Source: a virus. From it: 25,716 nt of DNA. The notes below the pieces were generated by a model. The model was not told the DNA's origin. It did no database searches and worked only from the letters and a program-made list of their open reading frames with translations. Position 1 is the first letter of the stretch. Each line of letters starts with the position of its first letter. The position numbers and the translations under genes were made by a program. This document shows positions 20,199 through 25,716 of this stretch, one piece after another. The stretch spans positions 1 to 25,716 of the IMG/VR virus record IMGVR_UViG_3300043444_000297. One strand, 5' to 3'.

Positions 20199-20508
20199 AT
20201 TCACACTTTTACTTTTCTCACTCGGACTCTGCGGCTGCCAGTCTGTAACTAAACAATTACAGCAAGTGCCGTCCGTGGAGTTCGAGTCCTTTTCATATCA
20301 CCGGTCTGGGAATGTGACTTCGGCGTCTATCGTCGCAACAAACGCAAAAAAGACTGATGATAAGTTAGAGATCGAGGCCGTTTCGATTCAACAAAACTAC
20401 GGCCCGTTTCTTTCTACAAACATTGAGCTGCGTGGTTACAAACGTGCAATTCCGAAAGTGATGACTTCGGATGCGGAAGCTGGAACCGCAGAGGTGAGCA
20501 CCAAGTAA
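20185..20508 (+). CDS. phage lipoprotein, 107 aa (possible outer spanin)
   Basis: Start at ATG 20185 inside the end of the DUF1353 gene, with AGGA about 12 nt upstream. Residues 1-18 form a lipoprotein signal, MKLFKFTLLLFSLGLCGC, with the lipobox LCGC ending at Cys18, so the mature protein should be lipid-anchored. The mature part is beta-like and polar, without the proline richness of classical Rz1. The next gene encodes a single-span coiled-coil protein, so an outer/inner spanin pair is possible. The host would then be Gram-negative. Confidence 0.75.
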   Translation: MKLFKFTLLLFSLGLCGCQSVTKQLQQVPSVEFESFSYHRSGNVTSASIVATNAKKTDDKLEIEAVSIQQNYGPFLSTNIELRGYKRAIPKVMTSDAEAGTAEVSTK

Positions 20509-20529
20509 CCACGCAGCGTCTTATTTTCA

Positions 20530-20892
20530 ATGAGTAACGATTTCTGGAAAATAAACATCGGGCATGTAGCAACGATCGCAGTTTTCTGCGTCGGTCTCGG
20601 TATCGCCTATCAGGAGCTTCGAGGAGAACAGAAACTTTCGGAACAAAAATTTACTTCCGAAGTTCAGCGCCTCGAAACTAAAATCAATCTCCTCGATGCG
20701 TCGCAGCCGCAGATTGCCCAACTTACCCGCGAGCTTGCTGAGCTTCGCGTTGAAATGAAATATCTTCGCCTTGCGTTGGAGGCTAAATCTCCCACACGCG
20801 CCACATCACTTTTCTTCGAATTACCTGATCAACAATTGATCATCACTCCTGCAATTTATGCACAACACAGTTCCATTCAATCTTTCCGTTAA
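20530..20892 (+). CDS. membrane-anchored coiled-coil protein, 120 aa (possible inner spanin)
   Basis: One hydrophobic segment at about 11-26 (GHVATIAVFCVGLGIAY), then a long coiled coil (EQKLSEQKFTSEVQRLETKINLL; IAQLTRELAELRVEMKYLRLALEA, to about 88) and a short tail. N-terminal anchor plus periplasmic coiled coil is the layout of inner-membrane spanins. Some holin-like or tail-accessory proteins look similar. No good ribosome site. Its last 35 nt overlap the next gene, and palindrome copy 8 lies within its final codons. Confidence 0.7.
   Translation: MSNDFWKINIGHVATIAVFCVGLGIAYQELRGEQKLSEQKFTSEVQRLETKINLLDASQPQIAQLTRELAELRVEMKYLRLALEAKSPTRATSLFFELPDQQLIITPAIYAQHSSIQSFR
20826..20842 (+). repeat. 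Palindromic start-associated element, copy 8
   Basis: TGATCAACAATTGATCA, one mismatch from perfect symmetry, followed by TCACT and, 15 nt after the palindrome, the ATG at 20858. It is the only clear copy in plus orientation and lies inside the end of the upstream coding frame. Confidence 0.82.
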
Positions 20893-21139
20893 CGGTAATA
20901 CTTTGGTAGATTGGCGGGCCGGTAAGCGTGGCATTTTTGCCGTGGCCGGAACCTTTGATTCTGCTACCGTAAAACTCCAAACCAAAGTCGGAACGACTTG
21001 GTATGATCTTCCTAACTGTTCCTTAACCGCAAACGGCCAAGCCGAATTCGTCAGCCCGTCTAACGAACTTCGCCTCAACGTTTCCGGCGTCGCTACCGCT
21101 GCGACTCTTACCGCTGTCGTTAATGGCGTTCAATTGTAA
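20858..21139 (+). CDS. small beta-rich phage protein, 93 aa
   Basis: All-beta pattern: VPFNLSVNGNTLVDWRAGKRGIFAVAGTFDSATVKLQTKVGTTWYDL, then a C-terminal repeat of strands (LRLNVSGVATAATLTAVVNG). Proteins of this length and pattern recur near packaging and virion genes of tailed phages and are probably virion-associated, but the role is not known to me. Confidence 0.72.
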   Translation: MHNTVPFNLSVNGNTLVDWRAGKRGIFAVAGTFDSATVKLQTKVGTTWYDLPNCSLTANGQAEFVSPSNELRLNVSGVATAATLTAVVNGVQL

Positions 21140-21309
21140 TAATTCCTTGAGGACCGCCCGCGAGAAATGCCGCGCCGCCGGCACGTCTCCCGAGGGCTGG
21201 ATTCGATGCGTGGGGTTCGGGGCGCAGCCCTGAGCGGACCGCCCGCGGCTTGGGCGTCGAGGCCGAGCGGAGCGAGGCCGAGTGATTGGGCTACGAAGTC
21301 GCAAAGCGT
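21140..21309. other. GC-rich intergenic segment with direct and inverted repeats
   Basis: 170 bp, far more G+C-rich than its neighbours. GGACCGCCCGCG occurs twice (21151-21162 and 21236-21247). GGGGTTCGGGGC followed by GCAGCCC (from about 21211) forms a hairpin and resembles the island at 6301-6360. CGAGGCCGAG also repeats at about 21260-21282. The stretch looks inserted relative to the otherwise tight spacing. Confidence 0.5.
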
Positions 21310-22809
21310 ATGAACGAAACAAACTTACTTCTTAAACGAAAGATTCAACTGCGGCGTAAGCAACTTGAACTTGCTAAGGAATACGGTCTTTTGTTTTACA
21401 GGCCGCATAATAAGCAAGATCAGTTTCACTCCGCGGGTGATTTTAAGTTTCGTCTAGCCCGATGCGGCAATCGCTTTGGTAAGTCCGACATGGGTGTTTC
21501 GGAGGACTTGGCTTGGGCTCTTGGTGAACGGCCATGGTATGACAAGAACGATCCAAGAAGGTATGTCGGTATTCCGCAACGAGCGACTAAGGGTTTGATT
21601 ATTGCAGCAGACTGGGATAAGGTAGATGAGATCTTTACAGGTGATGGGAAAAAAGGTAATATCGGAAAAATCTACAAGAAAATTCCGAAGCATTTGATTA
21701 CTGGTATCGTTCGTAATCATACGGGCGTAATTTGTCAGATGCAGATTCTCGGTCTTTATGGACTTTCTACTATTTGTTTCGATACTCGTAAGTCTTTCGC
21801 CACTAATCCCATGGGGTCTGAGTCTTCAGACTGGGACTGGATTCACGTCGATGAGCCGATCGCAGAAGCTCACTGGAAAGCTGTTAGCCGCGGTCTTGTT
21901 GACCGTGGTGGCTCTGCGTGGTTTACCTGCACGCTGCTTGAACAGCCTTGGATTCAGGACTTCTTCTTTCCAAGTCAGGAAGAGTCGAAGCAATCTGAAT
22001 ACATTCAAATTAAAGATGGCCGTAAAGTTCGCTGGGTTATCACTGGGACGATTTGGGACAATCCGCATCTTAGTAAGGCTGATATTGCGGACTTTCTTGA
22101 AAGCCTTACGCCCGAAGAACGTGACTGCCGCGAAAGAGGTATTCCGCTCCATCTTTCTGGATTAGTTTATAAAGAGTTCGAACCGCAAAAGCATGTGTTA
22201 AAAAACGTGCCACACGGTTGGAAGTCTTACAATCAACCACCTAAGGATTACTCAATCTGGGTCCGAATTGACCCGCATCCGAGAACACCTCATGCAGTTT
22301 TGTTCTTGGCAATCAGTCCTTTAGGGCAATTGTTCTTTTATGACGAAATCTTTGAAGCTTGTGTAATTAGTAAATTAGCTGAACAAATTCGTAAAAAGAC
22401 GGAAGGTTATATCATTCAAGACATTAAGATGGACCCTTCGGCGTGGATTGAGAATCCAATTGATCGGACGTCCATGGCTGATGAATTTGAACGATGTGGT
22501 GTTTACGGTATTGAAAAAGCTTCAAAGGATTTAGACAGAGGTATTCTTGCAACAAAGGAATACTTAAGTGGACAAAAAGGTGAAATATACTTTGCGCCTA
22601 CTTTAAGAACAACGATCTGGGAAATTTCACGTTACGCTTGGGCTGATAAACAAGGCGTTCCAACAAACAAACCGGTAGATAAAGACGATCATATGATGGA
22701 AAATCTCCGGCGTTTTCTTATTGACGAACCGTATTATATTGCTCCTACAAATCGAAGTGCTCCAGTTGCCGATCTTTCTATCGGTGGAGATTTAAGTCGT
22801 GCCATATAG
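21310..22809 (+). CDS. terminase large subunit
   Basis: 499 residues from ATG 21310; a TTG at 21286 could add 8. ATPase domain: Walker A RCGNRFGKSD (51-60) and Walker B DWIHVDEP (D181, E182). Nuclease domain: acidic residues in VRIDPHPRTPHAVL (D321), IKMDPSAW (D375) and DKDDHMMENL (around residue 465), as expected for an RNase H-like fold. The enzyme pumps DNA into the prohead and cuts it. No Shine-Dalgarno is visible, and the GC-rich island lies directly upstream. It overlaps the next gene by 11 nt. Confidence 0.93.
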   Translation: MNETNLLLKRKIQLRRKQLELAKEYGLLFYRPHNKQDQFHSAGDFKFRLARCGNRFGKSDMGVSEDLAWALGERPWYDKNDPRRYVGIPQRATKGLIIAADWDKVDEIFTGDGKKGNIGKIYKKIPKHLITGIVRNHTGVICQMQILGLYGLSTICFDTRKSFATNPMGSESSDWDWIHVDEPIAEAHWKAVSRGLVDRGGSAWFTCTLLEQPWIQDFFFPSQEESKQSEYIQIKDGRKVRWVITGTIWDNPHLSKADIADFLESLTPEERDCRERGIPLHLSGLVYKEFEPQKHVLKNVPHGWKSYNQPPKDYSIWVRIDPHPRTPHAVLFLAISPLGQLFFYDEIFEACVISKLAEQIRKKTEGYIIQDIKMDPSAWIENPIDRTSMADEFERCGVYGIEKASKDLDRGILATKEYLSGQKGEIYFAPTLRTTIWEISRYAWADKQGVPTNKPVDKDDHMMENLRRFLIDEPYYIAPTNRSAPVADLSIGGDLSRAI

Positions 22810-23389
22810 TCCTACAACAAGAAAACCAAAAGTTAAACCTTCTGATATTGTGGTGCCAGAAGGTTCGACGTTAACAGGTTCTGGTGGTAGTTCTGGAACA
22901 CCAGTAATTTCTATCACCAGTGCAGCTAATGTAGGCGTTGGTTCTGGTATTTTTTATACTTTAATTGACGGCCAGCTGCAATTCAAATCGTTAGTTGCCG
23001 GCACAGGTATTACAATTAGTAGCAGCGCTTCTGAAATAACAATCACAAATTCAATTAGTGCTGGTGAAGTTAACACAGCTTCAAACGTTGGTAGTGGTGA
23101 AGGTGTTTACAAACAAAAAACAGGCACTGATTTAGAATTTAAATCATTAGTTTCTGGCAAAGGACTTACTGTTGAAAGTTTAACTAACACAATACAAATT
23201 CGAGTTAAAGATTTAACAGCTTTACCTTTGTTTGATACTAGCAGTTCTGCTGTTGGCGCTTTAATTTTTAGTAATCCACCAACACAAACAGAGTTAGAAA
23301 ACTTCCGAGACGCTGTTAAAACACAGTTAGATAATTTGATCAGCGATCTTGGTAAAATTAGAACTTACGTAACACAATTAGAATCATGA
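22799..23389 (+). CDS. tail-associated protein with two 42-aa beta repeats, 196 aa
   Basis: GTG start at 22799 inside the terminase end. Residues 43-84 and 95-136 are related repeats, each with an (A)NVGxGxG, then FKSLVxGxGLT/ITI pattern. They suggest a beta-solenoid or fibre shaft segment. The N-terminus is proline/lysine-rich and the C-terminus (165-196) is helical, ending LGKIRTYVTQLES, possibly a trimerising coil. Codons here are more A/T-ending than in genes at 19-21 kb. Probably a tail-fibre or appendage component together with the next gene, coupled by ATGA. Confidence 0.72.
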   Translation: MPYSPTTRKPKVKPSDIVVPEGSTLTGSGGSSGTPVISITSAANVGVGSGIFYTLIDGQLQFKSLVAGTGITISSSASEITITNSISAGEVNTASNVGSGEGVYKQKTGTDLEFKSLVSGKGLTVESLTNTIQIRVKDLTALPLFDTSSSAVGALIFSNPPTQTELENFRDAVKTQLDNLISDLGKIRTYVTQLES

Positions 23390-25716
23390 GTCTTCCTAAT
23401 TCCAGTCTTCAATATATTTCGATCTACGACGCTGTAATCGGCACCGCTGATCCGTCCACGCCAAATGGTGCTTTGAATCGTGAGTTGTATAAACTTCTTC
23501 AGAACGATAACTGGCTCGCTGCTGCTGTTGATTCTTTTCTCGGCACTACGGTTAATTATCTAGGTCCTATTGCTGCTGCTGCTCTTCCTGTTTCTGCAGT
23601 GGATAAGGGTTTTTATGTCATTACCGTTGAAGGCACTAAATATGGCATTGACTGGGAAGTTGGTGACGGTGCTTTTTACGACCTTGCTTCGACTAGTTGG
23701 AAGCGTTTGAAAGGTGCTGCGACTGATGCGGCTAATGCTGCACTTTCTGCTGCTGCTGCGTCTGTTAGTGCTGCTGAGGCTTTGGCTTCTAAGAACAGTG
23801 CTGAAACTTTTAAGAACCAGGCTGGTTCTTTTGCTACTGCGGCTGCCGCTAGTGCCGCTACTGCTGCAAGTTTTAGCCCAAAGATCGAAGTGTTAAACAT
23901 TGCCGCCTTAAAAGCGCTTTCTACGACTAGTTTTACTAGTGGAGACGTTGCTTTGGTGCGCGGTCGTTTCTTTGCTAATGATAACCTTGGCGGTTTTTAT
24001 CAGTGGAATCCTTCAGGTGTTTATGCTGATAATAGTGCGACTTTTAACACAATCATTGCACCCACGATTGGTGGTGGAAATTGGCAGTTTGTTGGTTCTT
24101 TGTCGACTAATGAGTATCTGCGTCGCCCTCGTCAACTAAAAGCGTGGCAGAAGATTCAAGCAAACCGTAAAGGCGTAACTTCACAGCTTCGTGTGATGGC
24201 TTTTGGTGATTCTGTTGCACAAAGACAGATTGGAAAACTACTTCCTTTGGTTCGGAAGAATCTAGGTAATTGCGGTGCTGTTGGCACTGGCGCAATTTCT
24301 AGCGTTCTTTCTGGTGGAGCTTCTACTTCAGACGATTATACAGTTTCTCCTGTTGGTTTTGTCACCAGTGTTCCTGCTGGTGGTAACGCTTTGCTGTCTC
24401 AATCTGGCGGTTCTTTCTATTGCGATACGCTAACCCTTTATTACATTAAAGAACCCGGCGCTGGCACGTTTAAGATTCAAACTTCGACAAGCGGCGGTGC
24501 GTTTGCTGACGAAGCTGGTTTTACTTCTATTGACGCTTCTAATGCAAGTAAAGCGCTCGGGATTGTTAAAATTACTAAAACACTTGATCTTTACCGGATG
24601 CAAGTTGTTGGTCTTACTGGCACTGTTCGTTTTATTCTTGCTGGTTTCGAAGCACTGACGATTTCTGGTGTTGTTTCTATTGGACTTGATCGTGGTGGTA
24701 TTGCGTTAAGTTCTATGAATCTGTGTGAACCACAGATTGCTTCTGCGTTGTATGCAGACATGAATCCAGATGTTGGTTGGTTTGAAATGAAAGAACCAAT
24801 TTCTGGTTTTGAGACTGAACTTAACACTCATGGTTCTCGTTGGCTTACTGCTTGTCCGTATATGGACTGGCTTTATATTGTTACACCTCCAGTTTTTGCA
24901 GGAGAGTCTGGTATGGTGGAACAGAATACGATTATGGTAAGTTGGTGCCAGCGCAATGGTTATCAAGTTATTGATAGCTACGGTGATTGTGGTAGTTTTG
25001 CTGTTCTTAACTCTGTCCCTTGTGAAGTTTTTAAGTCTGTTACTTCTATTACGCGGAGTGGAGGCACTGCGACTGTTACTTGCACAGCTCATGCTTTAGC
25101 TGGCGTTGATGGAAATTCTTCTGGCTGGGTTCTTATTGCTGGTGCAGATCAGACAGAGTATAACGGTTTACATTTTGCAACCGTTACTGGTGCAAACACG
25201 TTTACCTTTACAGACTTCACAGGAACACCAGCAACACCAGCTACTGGAACAATTAGCATGGCGCCGACGTTTGGAGGCGACGGAACGCATTTGCATTCAA
25301 ATACTTATGAGTATCTTGCCACTCAAACTGCTTTTCGTGTTCCTTGGTTGTTGAATGCATTGACCGTTTGGAAAGACGATCCTGCGCAGGGTCAAGATCC
25401 GTTGGCCATTCGCACGCCTATGGGAACAGGACGTCTTGCATTAGCTGCTGGACGTAATATTCTTCAAAATCCAACGCTTGGTCCTGCTCAAGGAGCGCCG
25501 TCTAATTTTTCTCATTGGCAGTTTGGCACTTTTGATGGAAGTGCTACTGGCGCAATGATGTTGATGTTGCGTTCTTGGGCAGGCAGTGCGCAGAACTTTT
25601 TTACTTATCGTTTTAGGACGATTGGTATTGGTGGCGGTCAAAACGCGTTGTCTCTTGGTTATAACTTTACTGCTGCGGCGGCAGGAAGTGAAACGTTTAC
25701 AGAAAACATTACTTTT
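23386..25716 (+). CDS. tail fibre/appendage with SGNH-esterase domain (partial, runs off the edge)
   Basis: 777 codons in the window. Residues 106-165 are an Ala/Ser-rich helical stalk. Residues 181-237 (VRGRFFANDNLGGFYQWNPSG) match a small domain common in tail fibres. An SGNH/GDSL hydrolase follows, with block I MAFGDS (Ser276) and block V GGDGTHLHSNTYEYLA (Asp632, His635). The distance between them is long because a separate beta domain (about 551-626, SGGTATVTCTAHALAG to TPATPATGTISM) is inserted just before block V. Such esterases remove O-acetyl or other ester groups from surface polysaccharide during attachment. The remainder (after 650) reads as further beta-rich receptor-binding sequence. 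Confidence 0.82.
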   Translation, partial: MSLPNSSLQYISIYDAVIGTADPSTPNGALNRELYKLLQNDNWLAAAVDSFLGTTVNYLGPIAAAALPVSAVDKGFYVITVEGTKYGIDWEVGDGAFYDLASTSWKRLKGAATDAANAALSAAAASVSAAEALASKNSAETFKNQAGSFATAAAASAATAASFSPKIEVLNIAALKALSTTSFTSGDVALVRGRFFANDNLGGFYQWNPSGVYADNSATFNTIIAPTIGGGNWQFVGSLSTNEYLRRPRQLKAWQKIQANRKGVTSQLRVMAFGDSVAQRQIGKLLPLVRKNLGNCGAVGTGAISSVLSGGASTSDDYTVSPVGFVTSVPAGGNALLSQSGGSFYCDTLTLYYIKEPGAGTFKIQTSTSGGAFADEAGFTSIDASNASKALGIVKITKTLDLYRMQVVGLTGTVRFILAGFEALTISGVVSIGLDRGGIALSSMNLCEPQIASALYADMNPDVGWFEMKEPISGFETELNTHGSRWLTACPYMDWLYIVTPPVFAGESGMVEQNTIMVSWCQRNGYQVIDSYGDCGSFAVLNSVPCEVFKSVTSITRSGGTATVTCTAHALAGVDGNSSGWVLIAGADQTEYNGLHFATVTGANTFTFTDFTGTPATPATGTISMAPTFGGDGTHLHSNTYEYLATQTAFRVPWLLNALTVWKDDPAQGQDPLAIRTPMGTGRLALAAGRNILQNPTLGPAQGAPSNFSHWQFGTFDGSATGAMMLMLRSWAGSAQNFFTYRFRTIGIGGGQNALSLGYNFTAAAAGSETFTENITF

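Noticed and set aside
1-25716. CRISPR array, integrase, transposase or rRNA
   Set aside because: No regularly spaced direct repeats, no recombinase or transposase motifs and no rRNA-like stretches were seen. The Cas4-like nuclease has no other Cas gene nearby.

Overview
The window is a contiguous piece of a tailed double-stranded DNA phage (Caudoviricetes-like) or prophage. Evidence: a large terminase ATPase/nuclease, a probable small terminase, tail-fibre-type proteins, a phage-type family A DNA polymerase, and dense gene packing with ATGA/TAATG overlaps. I saw no integrase, repressor or host housekeeping gene, and the host cannot be named from sequence alone. Some starts carry a good GGAGG ribosome site (1114, 19004). 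Many have none and instead sit behind A/C-rich leaders.

Layout. Positions 1 to about 18.6 kb are transcribed leftward (minus strand) and about 18.9 kb to the end rightward (plus), so the two arms diverge from 18626-19003. The left arm, read in its own direction, starts with about 4 kb of tiny ORFan genes (18.6 to 14.6 kb). A roughly 725-nt gene-free, hairpin-rich locus follows (13860-14585, probable large structured RNA). Then come a two-gene unit with an unusual leader (13817-12978), ORFans, ThyX, a PD-(D/E)XK nuclease with four cysteines, a Sak4-like RecA-fold ATPase, a tRNA-Leu(UAA), a probable ssDNA-binding protein, an RlpA-fold gene overlapping another frame, a ParB/degenerate-methyltransferase fusion, a DNA methyltransferase, a uracil-DNA-glycosylase/DNA polymerase A fusion, a DnaQ-like exonuclease, MazG, a DUF1599/Nmad1 protein, and a partial P-loop ATPase of DUF3987 type running off the left edge. 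Together these make a replication, recombination, DNA-modification and nucleotide-pool module.

The right arm carries a 41-aa ORF, a probable small terminase, a DUF1353 protein, a lipoprotein plus an anchored coiled-coil protein (possible spanin-like pair), a small beta protein, large terminase, a repeat-bearing tail protein, and a tail fibre with an SGNH-esterase domain that runs off the right edge.

The most striking feature is not a gene. A 17-bp palindrome (TGATCAATWATTGATCA) followed by TYACT occurs eight times at gene junctions on both arms, almost always 4-15 nt before a start codon, and it often supplies the stop codon of the upstream gene. A second GC-rich intergenic repeat occurs three times in the ORFan block. 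A recurring peptide, (S/D)LAxKY(L/I)xK, appears in at least five otherwise unrelated products. Three genes share a 5-prime hairpin plus G-poor leader and have a hairpin after the gene. These signals suggest a phage-specific gene-expression or cassette-exchange system.
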